This document shows positions 53,697 through 63,233 of a DNA stretch of 64,000 nt, piece after piece. This stretch comes from JACZYA01 sp965247455 (GTDB lineage Bacteria; Acidobacteriota; Terriglobia; Acidiferrales; 2-02-FULL-67-57). The stretch spans positions 186,001 through 250,000 of the forward strand of contig CBDFHE010000017.1 of the NCBI GenBank assembly GCA_965247455.1, in the 5' to 3' direction. The notes beneath the pieces are model-generated. The model was not told where the DNA came from. It saw only the letters and a list, made by a program, of their open reading frames with translations, and did no database searches. Made by a program: the position numbers and the translations under genes. Each line of letters starts with the position of its first letter. Positions within the stretch are counted from its first letter, which is position 1.

Positions 53697-54335
53697 CTAG
53701 GGCTGAATTTTCAGTTCCTCTTCCAGCCGGAAACGCAGGACGGTTTCGGGCGGGAAGTTGATGTTGCGCTTCCCGGTCAGCAGGGCCGCTGCGGTGCCCG
53801 CGCCGGCGCCGATGGCGGCTCCGGTGCCCGCGCCTTTGCCGCCGACGGCTGCTCCGGCACCGGCGCCGCCGCCGATGAAGAGGACGTCGCGCATGGTCTT
53901 GCTGCCTTCCTTGTGCCCGGCAGTGGTGGTGGCGATGTCATGGCTCCGACCCTTCACCTGCACGCCCGTCAGCGTGACCCACAGCTCGGCCCGGCCCTTC
54001 AGGCGGCCGGAAGGTTTGGCGCCGGTTACCCGGCCCGTGATATCTGCGCCTTCGGGGAGCGCCACCCGCTCGCCCACCACCACTGGACTGGCCAGCGTGG
54101 CCTGGAAGGTGTCGCCCGTCTTGCTGTCCTTGGAATTGAGGCCGGTGATCAGCCGCGCTTCCAGCTCGGTGCCCGCCGGCACGACAATCGGAGCCGGCCG
54201 CGGGCGCGAACGCGCCTGACGGGAAGGCTGCGCGCCCTCGCCCTCAGCGCTTTCCTCCGCCGGCTGCTGCGTGCAGCCAACGAATGCCAGCGACAACACC
54301 AGTACACTCAAACTCAACTTGCGGAAAGTCTTCAT
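53697..54335 (-). CDS. Lipoprotein with glycine-zipper segment
   Basis: The 212-residue protein has a signal ending in LAFVGC with a lipobox cysteine, a Ser/Arg/Pro-rich linker, a beta-type domain (about 45-135, GTELEARLITGLNSKDSKTG) and a Gly/Ala-rich helix pair (about 145-185) like the glycine zippers of outer-membrane lipoproteins. It probably sits in the outer membrane. ATG 54335 follows GGAGAGCC; the longer in-frame start at 54392 has no signal character. Function unknown. Confidence 0.7.
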   Translation of the reverse strand: MKTFRKLSLSVLVLSLAFVGCTQQPAEESAEGEGAQPSRQARSRPRPAPIVVPAGTELEARLITGLNSKDSKTGDTFQATLASPVVVGERVALPEGADITGRVTGAKPSGRLKGRAELWVTLTGVQVKGRSHDIATTTAGHKEGSKTMRDVLFIGGGAGAGAAVGGKGAGTGAAIGAGAGTAAALLTGKRNINFPPETVLRFRLEEELKIQP

Positions 54336-54404
54336 GGTTGGCTCTCCTGTAGAAAATCCTGAACCCTGATGCCGCCAGTCTAGCACATCCATCGGTGCCC
54401 GCCA

Positions 54405-55277
54405 TTAGAACCGGAAGGTGAGTCGCCCGCCGCTTTCGTCAACCAGCAGGTTATCGATCAGGCGGACGCGGCCGATCCAGACCGCCAGCGCCACCAGCAC
54501 GCGGCCAGTGACGCGCTCAACGGGCGCCAGGGTTTCCGCGTCCACCACCGCGGCGTAGTCGATGCGGGCGCTCGGTTCCTGTTCAATCAACCGCCGCATC
54601 TCGGCGGCGATGCTGGCGGAGTCGCGCTCGCCCTGTTGCAACCGCTCGCGCGCACGGCTCAAGGCGCGGTAGAGCACCAGCGCCGCCCGGCGTTCCTCCG
54701 CGTTCAGGTAAGCGTTGCGGGAACTTAGGGCCAAACCGTCGGTCTCGCGCACGATGGGGCAGACGACAATCTCCACCGGCAGGTGCAAGTCGCGCACCAT
54801 GCGCTGCACCACCACGCACTGCTGCGCGTCTTTCTGCCCGAAGTAGGCGCGGTGGGGCTGAACGGCGTGGAAGAGCTTGGCCACCACCGTTGCCACGCTG
54901 CGGAAGTGACCGGGGCGGAACTCACCTTCCAGCGGCGCGGCCACCTGCTCGAGGGTGACGTAGGTCTGGAAGCCGGGGGGATACATCTCCTCCACCGTGG
55001 GGGCGAAGAGGAAGTCCACGCCTTCGCGTTCGAGCAGACCGCGGTCGCGCTCGAAGTCGCGCGGATAGTTGAGGTAATCCTCGTTGGGGCCGAACTGGGC
55101 GGGGTTGACGAACACCGAGATGACGGTAACGTCGCACTCCTGCTGCGCGCGCCGTACCAGCGAGAGGTGCCCTTGGTGCAGCGCGCCCATGGTGGGCACG
55201 AAGCCGATGGTGCGGCCCGCGCCGCGCACGCCGGCGGCGGCCACCTGCATCTGGGCTACGGATACAAGCGTTTTCAT
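54405..55277 (-). CDS. panC: Pantothenate synthetase
   Basis: PanC joins pantoate and beta-alanine with ATP. The 290 residues contain PTMGALHQGHLSLV (28-41), with the HxGH adenylate motif, then SVFVNPAQFGPNEDY, FGQKDAQQ and SSRNAYL. Together with panB it supplies the last steps to pantothenate; panB lies two genes upstream on the same strand with a DinB-like gene between. panD is not in the window. Confidence 0.95.
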   Translation of the reverse strand: MKTLVSVAQMQVAAAGVRGAGRTIGFVPTMGALHQGHLSLVRRAQQECDVTVISVFVNPAQFGPNEDYLNYPRDFERDRGLLEREGVDFLFAPTVEEMYPPGFQTYVTLEQVAAPLEGEFRPGHFRSVATVVAKLFHAVQPHRAYFGQKDAQQCVVVQRMVRDLHLPVEIVVCPIVRETDGLALSSRNAYLNAEERRAALVLYRALSRARERLQQGERDSASIAAEMRRLIEQEPSARIDYAAVVDAETLAPVERVTGRVLVALAVWIGRVRLIDNLLVDESGGRLTFRF

Positions 55278-55487
55278 CTCACTCGGCGAGAAATGGCAAT
55301 GCTCTGCTGCAAGCGCAGAGCCTGCCTGCGGTAGGCAAGGCAGACAAGAATGTCTGCCCCACCAGACGAAAAACGGAGGGCCCTTTTTCTAGGCGGAGGT
55401 CCCGCCTTCCTCCTTCGCTCTTCGAGCTTCGGAGGACAGGTCGGCGGGATAAACTCCGCACCCCTTCCCAACGGCAAATAACAATGC

Positions 55488-55988
55488 TCACTTCTTTTCA
55501 GCGAGGTAGGCGGAGGCAAAGTCCACCGGCAGCGGCTGCGCGCCCAGTTGCCGCAGCAGCGTGGTTACCTGGCCGCGGTGGTAGCTCTGGTGGTTGAGCA
55601 GGTGGTAGAGGGTCTGCCAGAGATCGAAGGTCAGTTGTTTTCCCTTGCTGTTGCTATAGGTAAACTCCTGGCCGAGCTTGAGCAAGTTGATGCCGGCCAG
55701 GTAGGAGCGCATGTCCTCTTCCGTCGCGCGCCAGCGCTCGGCGACGGCGGCCACGCTGGTGCATTCCTCAAAAGAAGGAGCTTCTTCCGGTGTGCGACCA
55801 TTCCAGCGCTCAAGCCAGGCCCATTCGGCGATGACCATGTGGGCCAGGGTGTCGCGCACGGAAGGGAAGCTGTTGCCGAGCGGTTTCAGAAACTGCTCTT
55901 GGCTGAGGCTCGCGCACGCTTTCAATTGCTGGTCGCGGGCCCAGTAGTGGTAGTCGAAGAGTTCCTTGAAGATGCTGAGCGGAATCAT
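55488..55988 (-). CDS. DinB-like four-helix metal-binding protein
   Basis: The 166-residue protein has the DinB fold pattern: a helix with FDYHYWARDQQLK, a second helix with RDTLAHMVIAEWAW, and a last helix with YHLLNHQSYHRGQVTTLL. The three histidines (one in each block) could form the usual metal site. Members include thiol-dependent transferases such as bacillithiol or mycothiol S-transferases. The reaction here is unknown. It lies between panB (9 bp) and panC, so it is probably in the same operon. Confidence 0.85.
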   Translation of the reverse strand: MIPLSIFKELFDYHYWARDQQLKACASLSQEQFLKPLGNSFPSVRDTLAHMVIAEWAWLERWNGRTPEEAPSFEECTSVAAVAERWRATEEDMRSYLAGINLLKLGQEFTYSNSKGKQLTFDLWQTLYHLLNHQSYHRGQVTTLLRQLGAQPLPVDFASAYLAEKK

Positions 55989-55997
55989 GGTGTGGCT

Positions 55998-56915
55998 CTA
56001 CGGCCGGGTGGAACTGCGGGCAATCCCCGCTTTCTGCGGGGTGAACCACTGCTCGCGCACTTCGGCGGCCAGGTGTGTGGTTTCGGCCTCGCCGGGAAAG
56101 CCACCCTTGACCACATCGGTGCAGAAGCCGCGTACCGCTTGGTCGAGCGCCGCGCGCAAGTCAGCGTAGCGGCGAACAAACTTGGGGTGGACGCCGAAGC
56201 TCAGCCCCATCAGGTCGTGTAGCACCAGCACTTGTCCGTCGCAGCCGGGGCCGGCGCCGATGCCGATGGTGGGGATGCGCAACTCAGCGGTGATGCGCTC
56301 GGCCACTTCCGCCGGGATGCTCTCCAGCACCAGCGAGAAGGCGCCGGCGGCTTCGACGGCATGGGCGTCGCGCAGGAGTTGCTCGGCCGCGGGCAGGGTC
56401 TTGCCCTGCATCTTGAAGCCGCCCAGCGCGTGCACCGACTGCGGGGTGAGGCCGACGTGGCCCATGACCGGAATGTCGTTCTCCGCCAGCCGGGCGATTA
56501 GCTCCAGGCGCTTCTCGCCGCCTTCGATCTTCACGGCTTCGGCTCCGGCTTCCTTGACGAAGCGGACTGCGTTGGCGACCGCGCCGGTAAGATCAATCTG
56601 GTAGCTGCCGAAAGGCATGTCGGCCACCAGCAGCGCGCGCTGGGTGCCGCGGCGGGCAGCGCGGGTGTGGTGCAGCATTTCTTCCATCGTCACCGCCAGC
56701 GTGTCGTGGTGGCCGAGGACCACCATGGCGAGCGAGTCGCCCACCAAGATGATGTCCACCCCGGCTTCGTCCACCACCCGGGCGGTGGGGTAGTCGTAGG
56801 CGGTCAAGCAGGTGATGGGTTCATGGCGGGATTTCTTCTTGAGAATTTCCGGTACGGTGACCTTGCGGGTCTCCCGTCCGGACTGCCCTGGACAGGCGTT
56901 CGCAACGGCACTCAT
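55998..56915 (-). CDS. panB: 3-methyl-2-oxobutanoate hydroxymethyltransferase
   Basis: PanB makes ketopantoate from ketoisovalerate and methylene-tetrahydrofolate, the first committed step to pantothenate. The 305 residues include ITCLTAYDYPTARVVDEAGV, ILVGDSLAMVVLGHHDTLAV (with the Mg2+ Asp) and GHVGLTPQSVHALGG. It starts at ATG 56915 with a 17-residue leader before the barrel; an in-frame shorter start is possible. The next gene, DinB-like, begins 9 bp downstream, which fits an operon that also holds panC. Confidence 0.95.
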   Translation of the reverse strand: MSAVANACPGQSGRETRKVTVPEILKKKSRHEPITCLTAYDYPTARVVDEAGVDIILVGDSLAMVVLGHHDTLAVTMEEMLHHTRAARRGTQRALLVADMPFGSYQIDLTGAVANAVRFVKEAGAEAVKIEGGEKRLELIARLAENDIPVMGHVGLTPQSVHALGGFKMQGKTLPAAEQLLRDAHAVEAAGAFSLVLESIPAEVAERITAELRIPTIGIGAGPGCDGQVLVLHDLMGLSFGVHPKFVRRYADLRAALDQAVRGFCTDVVKGGFPGEAETTHLAAEVREQWFTPQKAGIARSSTRP

Positions 56916-57188
56916 GTTGTCCTCCGGGTATCGCGCCCTTAACGGGCTGCAATCCCTTGGGTCCCGCCGAAGCGGAACCCAATTATTAGACTCCTTTCCG
57001 CCGGTCTTGGCAACACCCTTTTCGGGAAGAGCCGGGCGGGGACAAGCCCCGCCCCTACCCGGGATGAGAAAGGCCGACGATGAACCCTGCCCCTCGCTGT
57101 GCTCCCTTCGGCTTCGCTTCCCTCGGCTACGCTCGGGACAGGCAGGGCAAGCAGGGACAAGCCGGGTTCATCGCCGCTACCGCGGGCG

Positions 57189-57319
57189 GGTAGTGTCCTA
57201 ATTTGAGCGATTCCGAACTCGGCCCCAATTCACACCGAGCCCCCAGGCCCCTGCCTGGGGGGAAGTAAAAATGCCTGCGGCGGGGGCCGCAGGGCTCGGT
57301 GTGGAATTAGGACACTACC
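57189..57319. repeat. MITE-like element, GGTAGTGTCC family (copy 2)
   Basis: A 131-bp element with perfect inverted ends GGTAGTGTCCTAATT and AATTAGGACACTACC. Flanks CCGCGGGCG (57180-57188) and CCACGGGCG (57320-57328) agree at 8 of 9 bases. Inside, ATTCACACCGAGCCC pairs with GGGCTCGGTGTGGAAT. No gene. It lies 17 bp past the deoxynucleoside kinase stop codon, within a 421-bp gap that is otherwise short palindromes. Confidence 0.75.
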
Positions 57320-57336
57320 CCACGGGCGAAGTGCGC

Positions 57337-57990
57337 TTACTCGGGGCCGAGGGGGAGGAAATACTGGGTGCCTTTGACGGGCTCGCTCAGGCGGCGGAGC
57401 AGCTCTTGCAGGTCCTGGCTGCGCTCGACGAAATCAATCTCGCTGGTGTTGACCACCAGCAGGTTCGAGCCTTCGTAGCGGAAGAAGAAGTGCTCATAAG
57501 CCTCCACCACTTCCTTGAGATAGACGGCAGAGAGGTCGCGCTCGCGCGGGTCGCGTTTTTTCTTCAGGCGTTTGCGCAGCACATCGGGCGAGGCCTGAAG
57601 ATAGATGACCAAGTCGGGGTTGGAGACCTGCGGGCGGAAAAGCTGGTAGTAGCGCTCGTAAAGCTGGAGCTCGGCATCGTCGAGGGTGAGGGCGGCGAAG
57701 ATGCGGTCGCGCTCGAAGAGGTAGTCGCAGACCACCGGACGAGGGTCGCGCTCCAGGCCCAGGTCGCTCAACTGCTGGTAGCGCGTCAGCAGGAAGTGCA
57801 GTTGCGCTCGCAGGGCCGCGCCGTGCCGCTCGGCGTAGAAGTCGGCTAGGTAGGGGTTGTCGTTGGGGTCGGCGACCAGGCGGGCGTGCATGCGCTCGGC
57901 CAGGATGCGCGCCAGAGTGGACTTGCCCACGCGGATGGGGCCTTCGACCGCCACGTAGCGCGGCGGGGCGAATCTGGGCGCAGATCGCAT
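57337..57990 (-). CDS. Deoxynucleoside kinase
   Basis: The 217-residue protein phosphorylates deoxynucleosides (dGK/dAK/dCK family) for salvage. The P-loop GPIRVGKST is at 17-25, with the usual first Asn/Glu position as Ile-Arg; CDYLFERDRIFA holds the DR(Y/F) motif, and KKKRDPRERD is the LID-type arginine loop. ATG 57990 follows GAGGGGGGA, so the longer frame to 58362, which overlaps folK, is a shadow. It begins 106 bp past the folK stop and may be co-transcribed. Confidence 0.88.
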   Translation of the reverse strand: MRSAPRFAPPRYVAVEGPIRVGKSTLARILAERMHARLVADPNDNPYLADFYAERHGAALRAQLHFLLTRYQQLSDLGLERDPRPVVCDYLFERDRIFAALTLDDAELQLYERYYQLFRPQVSNPDLVIYLQASPDVLRKRLKKKRDPRERDLSAVYLKEVVEAYEHFFFRYEGSNLLVVNTSEIDFVERSQDLQELLRRLSEPVKGTQYFLPLGPE

Positions 57991-58096
57991 TCCCCCCTCA
58001 CAACCGTCCGTCGGAATGGAGCGGATTATACCTGAGGACGCAGCTTCGCGGGACTCAGGGCCGGACGCCCGACCGTCAACGGGGTAAGCCCCGCCC

Positions 58097-58600
58097 TTAG
58101 CGGGGCAAGCGGCGGACGGCGGCGCGGTCGGTGAGCCCGGCCAGCATCTCCGCGGCGGTCTTGCGCGTGAGGGGATGGCGCAGCTCAGGGGCGAGGTCGC
58201 ACAGCGGCGCCAGCACAAAGCGGCGCTCGGCCAAGCGCGGATGGGGTATGGTGAGCTCAGCCAAGCGGACGACGCTGGTGCCGTAGAAGAGAATGTCAAT
58301 GTCGATCGGGCGCGCCACCGGCTGCGGAGCGGCCGCCGGGCGGCGGCCCAGTTGGCGCTCAATGCGCTGAGCGGCGCGCAGCAGCGCCAGCGGCATCAAC
58401 TCCGTCTCCACTTCCACCACGCAGTTCAGGAACCAACGCTGGGCGGCTGTGCCGACGGGCTGGGTTTCATAAAGGGGCGAGCGCCGCCGCACTGCTATGC
58501 CCGCCGCGGTCAAGGCCGCCAGCGCCCGCTCGATATGCCTCTCCCGGTCTCCCTGGTTCGACCCCAGAGCGAGATAGGTGGTCTTGGTGGTGCGAGTCAT
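58097..58600 (-). CDS. folK: 2-amino-4-hydroxy-6-hydroxymethyldihydropteridine pyrophosphokinase
   Basis: FolK transfers pyrophosphate from ATP to the pterin alcohol in folate synthesis. The 167-residue protein shows LALGSNQGDRERHIERAL, the substrate loops FLNCVVEVET, and the diagnostic RPIDIDILFYG with the Mg2+ Asp pair, then PHPRLAERRFVLAPL. It starts at ATG 58600; an extension to 58699 has no homology to the family start. Other folate genes are absent. Confidence 0.94.
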   Translation of the reverse strand: MTRTTKTTYLALGSNQGDRERHIERALAALTAAGIAVRRRSPLYETQPVGTAAQRWFLNCVVEVETELMPLALLRAAQRIERQLGRRPAAAPQPVARPIDIDILFYGTSVVRLAELTIPHPRLAERRFVLAPLCDLAPELRHPLTRKTAAEMLAGLTDRAAVRRLPR

Positions 58601-58881
58601 CGGAGTCTGCGCCGCTGCCAGCCGGCTGTGCGCGCCGCGCTGGACGGGAAGACATTCTAACTCCGTCCACGCAGCGCAGTCAGCCTTGGCCCAAGACAAA
58701 CCGACGACCCGTACGGGTCGCCGCTACCTGAGGGATGCAAGAATTTGGGGCGCTGCTGAGTTTCCTGCAGCTGGATTTCATGCATCCAACCTGCGTAAGA
58801 TGGCAGCTTCCGCGCCGGAGGGGTGCGGTTGCTTTGGTCTGATTCGCCTTGTACGCGAAAGAGAAAAAAGGAGTAGCCGCA

Positions 58882-61029
58882 ATGTTCAAGCCAGCCACAA
58901 GGAAGTGCCAACTCATGGGTTGTTTCCGACGGAGCATTGGGTGGGCCCAGCTTTTGTTCCTGTTCGCCGGCTTGGCGCTGTGGGCTCAGCAGCCGGCACT
59001 GAAGACGCCGCCCGAGACGCGCCGCGACAACACGCGGGAGGTACTGCACGGGGTTGAGATTGCCGACCCCTACCGCTGGCTGGAGAACCAGGAAAGCCCG
59101 GAGACGCGGGCGTGGATTGACGCACAGAACGAGTACACGCAATCGATCCTGGGCGCGCTGCCGGGGCGTGAGCAACTGAAGCGGCGGCTGACGGCGCTAC
59201 TGAAGATCGACACCATTGGCCTGCCGCGGGCGCGCGCAGGCCGCTACTTCTTCTCCAAGCGGCGGGCGGATCAAGACCTCTCCGTCATCTACACCCGGAA
59301 AGGAATCGAGGGCGAGGACGAGGCGCTGATTGACCCGCATCCCATGAGCCCCGACCACACCACCTCGGTCACGCTGCTGAATGTTTCCGCCGACGGCGTG
59401 CTGGTGGCCTACGGGGTCCGGCAGGGCGGAGAGGACGAGATTGAGGTCAGGCTGCACAGCGTGGATGCGCGCATGGACCTGCCCGACCGCCTGCCCAAAG
59501 GGCGGATTTGGGGGGTTTCGCTGCGGCCGGACAAGCGCGGATTTTACTACACGCGCTTCGGCACCGAGGGGCCGCGCGTCTATTACCACAAGATCGGAAC
59601 CAAGCCTGCGCTCGACATTGAAATTTTCGGCGGGGCCTACGGGCCGGGCAAGATTATCGTCAGCGAGCTGTCCGAGGACGGGCGCACGCTGCTGATCCTG
59701 GTCGCGCACGGTTCGGCTGCCGACAAAACCGAGATTTACACCGTGGACGTGGCCAACAACGGACCGGCGGTTGCGCTTGTGAACGACATTGACGCCCGCT
59801 TTGAGGGGGAGATCGGCGGCGACACGCTCTTCCTGCAAACCAACTGGGAAGCGCCGCAGGGACGAATCCTGGCGGTTGACCTGGAGAATCCCGCCCGCGA
59901 CGAGTGGCGCGAGATTGTCCCGGAGAGCGAGGCTGTCATCCGAGGATTCTCGCTGGTGGGGGGCAAGCTGTTCGTCAACTACCTGGAGGACGTCCGCTCA
60001 CGGGTGCGGGTTTTCACGCCGGAGGGGGAGCACGTGCGCGACATTGAGTTTCCCACCCTGGGCACGGTGAGCGGCGTGCGCGGACGCTGGGGGAGCCAGG
60101 AAGCCTTCTTTGTGTTCACCTCTTTCCACGTGCCCACGACGATTTATCGCACCGACGCGGCCGAGGGAGGGCAGGAAATCTGGGCGCAGCTCCAGGTGCC
60201 GATTGACAGCGACGATCTGGAAGTCAAGCAGGTGTGGTACGAATCCAAAGACGGCACCCGGGTGCCGATGTTCCTGGTGCATCGCAAGGGACTGCCACTG
60301 CACGGCGCCAACCCGACGCTGCTGACCGGCTACGGCGGGTTCAACCTTAGCCGGACGCCGAGTTTTTCTTCCACCGCGGTGGCGTGGGCGGAACGCGGAG
60401 GCGTGTATGCAGTGGCGAACCTGCGCGGCGGGGGCGAGTTCGGCGAGGAGTGGCACCGGGCGGGGATGCGGGAGAGGAAGCAGAATGTCTTCGACGATTT
60501 TATTGCCGCGGCCGAATGGCTGATCGAGAACGGCTACACCAATCCCTCCCGGCTGGCCATCCGCGGAGGCAGCAACGGCGGGCTGCTGGTGGGCGCCGCG
60601 CTGACCCAGCGCCCGGAGCTGTTCCAGGCGGTGGTGTGCACCTATCCGCTGCTCGACATGCTGCGTTACCACAAGTTCCTGGTGGCGCGCTTCTGGGTGC
60701 CGGAGTACGGTTCTTCCGAGGACGCAGAGCAGTTCGACTACCTCCGCGCCTACTCACCCTACCACCGGGTGGAACCCGGCACCGACTACCCGGCGGTGCT
60801 CTTGATTACCGGCGACTCCGACACGCGCGTGGCTCCGCTGCACGCGCGCAAGATGGCGGCGCTGCTCCAGTCGGCCACCGGCTCGGAGCGGCCGGTGCTG
60901 CTGCACTACGACACCAAGGCCGGGCACTCGGGCAGCCTGCCGGTCAGCAAGCAGATCGAGAACTCTACCGACTGGCTCAGTTTTCTGCTCTGGCAACTGG
61001 GAGCCGGCGGCGGCCCAGGGAATCCCTAG
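58882..61029 (+). CDS. Prolyl oligopeptidase (S9A)
   Basis: The 715-residue peptidase cuts short peptides after proline. A hydrophobic stretch (about 21-36) acts as signal or anchor, and RDNTREVLHGVEIADPYRWLE opens the family's catalytic-propeller region. The propeller spans about 110-420. The hydrolase domain has Ser564 (GGSNGG), Asp647 (GDSDTRV) and His682 (AGHSG), the full triad. AAGGAG lies 8 bases before ATG 58882, which is therefore preferred over two other in-frame starts. It is alone on the + strand, followed by repeats. Confidence 0.93.
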   Translation: MFKPATRKCQLMGCFRRSIGWAQLLFLFAGLALWAQQPALKTPPETRRDNTREVLHGVEIADPYRWLENQESPETRAWIDAQNEYTQSILGALPGREQLKRRLTALLKIDTIGLPRARAGRYFFSKRRADQDLSVIYTRKGIEGEDEALIDPHPMSPDHTTSVTLLNVSADGVLVAYGVRQGGEDEIEVRLHSVDARMDLPDRLPKGRIWGVSLRPDKRGFYYTRFGTEGPRVYYHKIGTKPALDIEIFGGAYGPGKIIVSELSEDGRTLLILVAHGSAADKTEIYTVDVANNGPAVALVNDIDARFEGEIGGDTLFLQTNWEAPQGRILAVDLENPARDEWREIVPESEAVIRGFSLVGGKLFVNYLEDVRSRVRVFTPEGEHVRDIEFPTLGTVSGVRGRWGSQEAFFVFTSFHVPTTIYRTDAAEGGQEIWAQLQVPIDSDDLEVKQVWYESKDGTRVPMFLVHRKGLPLHGANPTLLTGYGGFNLSRTPSFSSTAVAWAERGGVYAVANLRGGGEFGEEWHRAGMRERKQNVFDDFIAAAEWLIENGYTNPSRLAIRGGSNGGLLVGAALTQRPELFQAVVCTYPLLDMLRYHKFLVARFWVPEYGSSEDAEQFDYLRAYSPYHRVEPGTDYPAVLLITGDSDTRVAPLHARKMAALLQSATGSERPVLLHYDTKAGHSGSLPVSKQIENSTDWLSFLLWQLGAGGGPGNP

Positions 61030-61114
61030 CGGGCTTCTCCTCAGGCAGCCTTATTAAAGAAATCAAGGGAAAGCTTTAATAAGGCGGGGTGTTATTAAAG
61101 TTTGGTTGAATTCA

Positions 61115-61341
61115 GGTAGCGGGCCAGTTTCACGATGTTGATTTGCCGCTGAGTCCGGCGGCCTGCCTGCCCGCCCTAGGCGGGCAAGCGGTAGGCAGGC
61201 ACCTGCCGCCGGGCGGATAAGCGGTACAAGCGCCCCGTGGCAGGTGCCCTTCGACTCTGCTTCCCTCGGCTACGCTCGGGACAGGCAGGACAGGCCACGG
61301 GGCTCGGCGTGAACTTACCATTTTCAAAAAGACTCACTACC
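61115..61341. repeat. MITE-like element, GGTAGTGGGTC family (copy 1)
   Basis: A 227-bp element with ends GGTAGCGGGCC and GACTCACTACC, flanked by an exact 8-bp direct repeat TGAATTCA (61107-61114 and 61342-61349). The interior includes palindromes (CCGCCCTAGGCGGG, CACCTGCCGCC) and the module CGGGGCTCGGCGTGAA. It has no gene. It closely matches the copy at 63004-63233 along its whole length. Confidence 0.85.
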
Positions 61342-61391
61342 TGAATTCAGGGTTCAGCCTGAAGTCTCGTTCGGAAGGGCGGGCGGTTGGG

Positions 61392-61490
61392 TAGTGTCCT
61401 AAGCGGGCTGTGCAGACAGTATCCCCGCAGGGGCCCCCGCTGGAGAACGAGGGGCAGGCTGGGGGCTCGGTGCGAAATTGGGACACTACT
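61392..61490. repeat. MITE-like element, GGTAGTGTCC family (copy 3, short)
   Basis: A 99-bp member with ends GGTAGTGTCCTAA and TTGGGACACTACT. Much of the interior differs from copies 1 and 2 and is partly deleted; GGGGGCTCGGTGCGAAAT near the right end is shared. I could not make out a clear target duplication. It ends 14 bp past the stop of the M20 gene. Confidence 0.6.
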
Positions 61491-61504
61491 GGCGGCGGCT
61501 GGTT

Positions 61505-62878
61505 CTAGGCGAGGCGGTTGATGCGGTCGAGGCGGAGCAGGGTGCGGTAGAGGATTTCGCAGCCGCAGGCGACCTCTTCCGGGCGGGTGTACTCCAGCGG
61601 GGAGTGGCTGATGCCCTCGCGGCTGGGGACAAAGATCATTCCCACCGGGCAGAGCCGCGCCATCGACTGGGCATCGTGGCCGGCCCCGGAGACCATGGTC
61701 AGCGTGGGCGCGCGCATTTCCTCAGCCGCCTTCTGGACGTGGAAGCGGGCGGCGCGGTGGGTGAGAGCGGGCTCATAGGAGATGATCTTCTCCATAGAGA
61801 ACTGCACGCCGTCGGCGGCGGCCAGTCCGGCGGCGCGCCGGCGGATGCGCTCGCCCAGGGCATCAATTTTTTCCAGCGAGAGGTCGCGCAACTCGACCGA
61901 GAGCTCAACCCAGCCGGGAATGATGTTCTGGGCGCCGGGTTGGACTTCGATCTGGCCCACGGTGCCGACCTGGCGGCCGGGCTCAGAGGTGACGAGCTCG
62001 CGCACGGCCAGGATGATCTTGGAGGCAGTGACGAGGGCGTCGTGGCGCTGGTCCATGGGGGTGGTGCCGGCGTGGTTGGCGTTCCCTTCCAGCACCACGG
62101 TGTATTCGTTGATGCCGACAATGCCTTCCACCACGCCGATGGGAATGCCGCGCCGCCAGAGGATGCCGCCCTGCTCGATGTGCAACTCCAGATAGGCGTG
62201 AATGCTACCGGGCGGCGGCGTCATCCGGGAGATGCGGTTGGGGTCGCCGCCGTAGCGAAGAATCCACTCCTCCAGCTTCACCCCCTGCTCGTCCACCAGG
62301 CCGAGCTCTTTCGGCTCCACCAGGCCGGCGACGGCCCGGCTGCCGAACAGCCCCCGGCTGTAGTGGTGGCCTTCCTCGTTGCGGAAGATGACCAGCTCGA
62401 GCGGGTGGCGGGTGCGGATGTTCTTCTCGTTCAGGGTGCGGATAACTTCCAGCGCGCTCATGGAACCGACGCAACCGTCGAAGTTGCCGCCGCGGGGGAC
62501 GGTGTCCATGTGCGAACCGAACCAGAGGGCGGGCAGGTCGTCGCGCTCGCCGGCGCGGCGGGCGCGAATGTTGGCGGCGGCATCGACCATGACGTCGAGC
62601 CCCGCGTCGCGCAGCACCCCCAGTAACCAATTGTGGGCGGCCAAGTCGTCGGGAGAAAAACCGATGCGGGTGGTGCCGCCCTCGGACTGGCCCGCCGGGG
62701 CGGGCAGCCGACCGAACCGGCTCAGTTCCTGCAGGGATCGCCAGAGCCGCTCGCCGTTCACCAGGGTGGCCCGGCACAGCACCGGGCGCTCTTGCTGGCC
62801 CCACAGGCTGTTGGCCGCCGCCGCCGTGCCCAACAAGCCGGTGGCCATCTGCCGATTGAACTCCCGCCGCGTGAGCAT
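61505..62878 (-). CDS. M20-family hydrolase, carbamoylase/allantoate amidohydrolase-like
   Basis: The 457-residue enzyme matches the group that removes carbamoyl from N-carbamoyl amino acids or acts on allantoate or ureidoglycolate. LTRREFNRQ at 2-10 plus a hydrophobic stretch is a Tat-type signal, so export in folded form is likely. Metal ligands are visible in GSHMDTVPRGGNFDG (His, Asp), RNEEGHHY (Glu pair) and a late SGAGHDAQ (His). AGTTPMD marks the dimerisation/binding loop. The position of the carbamoyl-type Arg could not be checked. It stands alone. Confidence 0.87.
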   Translation of the reverse strand: MLTRREFNRQMATGLLGTAAAANSLWGQQERPVLCRATLVNGERLWRSLQELSRFGRLPAPAGQSEGGTTRIGFSPDDLAAHNWLLGVLRDAGLDVMVDAAANIRARRAGERDDLPALWFGSHMDTVPRGGNFDGCVGSMSALEVIRTLNEKNIRTRHPLELVIFRNEEGHHYSRGLFGSRAVAGLVEPKELGLVDEQGVKLEEWILRYGGDPNRISRMTPPPGSIHAYLELHIEQGGILWRRGIPIGVVEGIVGINEYTVVLEGNANHAGTTPMDQRHDALVTASKIILAVRELVTSEPGRQVGTVGQIEVQPGAQNIIPGWVELSVELRDLSLEKIDALGERIRRRAAGLAAADGVQFSMEKIISYEPALTHRAARFHVQKAAEEMRAPTLTMVSGAGHDAQSMARLCPVGMIFVPSREGISHSPLEYTRPEEVACGCEILYRTLLRLDRINRLA

Positions 62879-63003
62879 TGCGTGCTCCTTACTGACTAAC
62901 CTTTTGGAATGCCTTGCGTCTAACCTGAGTGGCGCAGTGAGCTTGCTAGAGTCGAGGGATAAGTGTCAAGCAGGAATCACCCTGTCCGGCACGGGAATGC
63001 CTG
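62879..63003. other. Leader of the M20 gene and MITE left flank
   Basis: AAGGAGCACGC lies before the M20 start on the - strand (62879-62890). The right end is the 8-bp AATGCCTG that is duplicated at 63234. No gene seen. Confidence 0.5.
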
Positions 63004-63233
63004 GGTAGTGGGTCAGTTTCACGATGTTGATTTGGCGCTGAGCCCGATGGCCTGCCTGCCCGCCCTAGGCGGGCAAGCGGTAGGCAGGCACCTGCCGCCG
63101 GGCGGAAAAGCGGTACGCAAGCGCCCCCGTGGCAGGTGCCCTTCGGCTCTGCTTCCCTCGGCTACGCTCGGGACAGGCAGGACAGGCCACGGGGCTCGGC
63201 GTGAGCTTCCCATTTTCAAAAAGACCCACTACC
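63004..63233. repeat. MITE-like element, GGTAGTGGGTC family (copy 2)
   Basis: A 230-bp element with ends GGTAGTGGGTC and GACCCACTACC, perfect 11-bp inverse. An exact 8-bp target duplication AATGCCTG flanks it (62996-63003 and 63234-63241). It is nearly the same as the copy at 61115-61341, differing by scattered substitutions and small gaps, and is non-coding. Confidence 0.88.
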
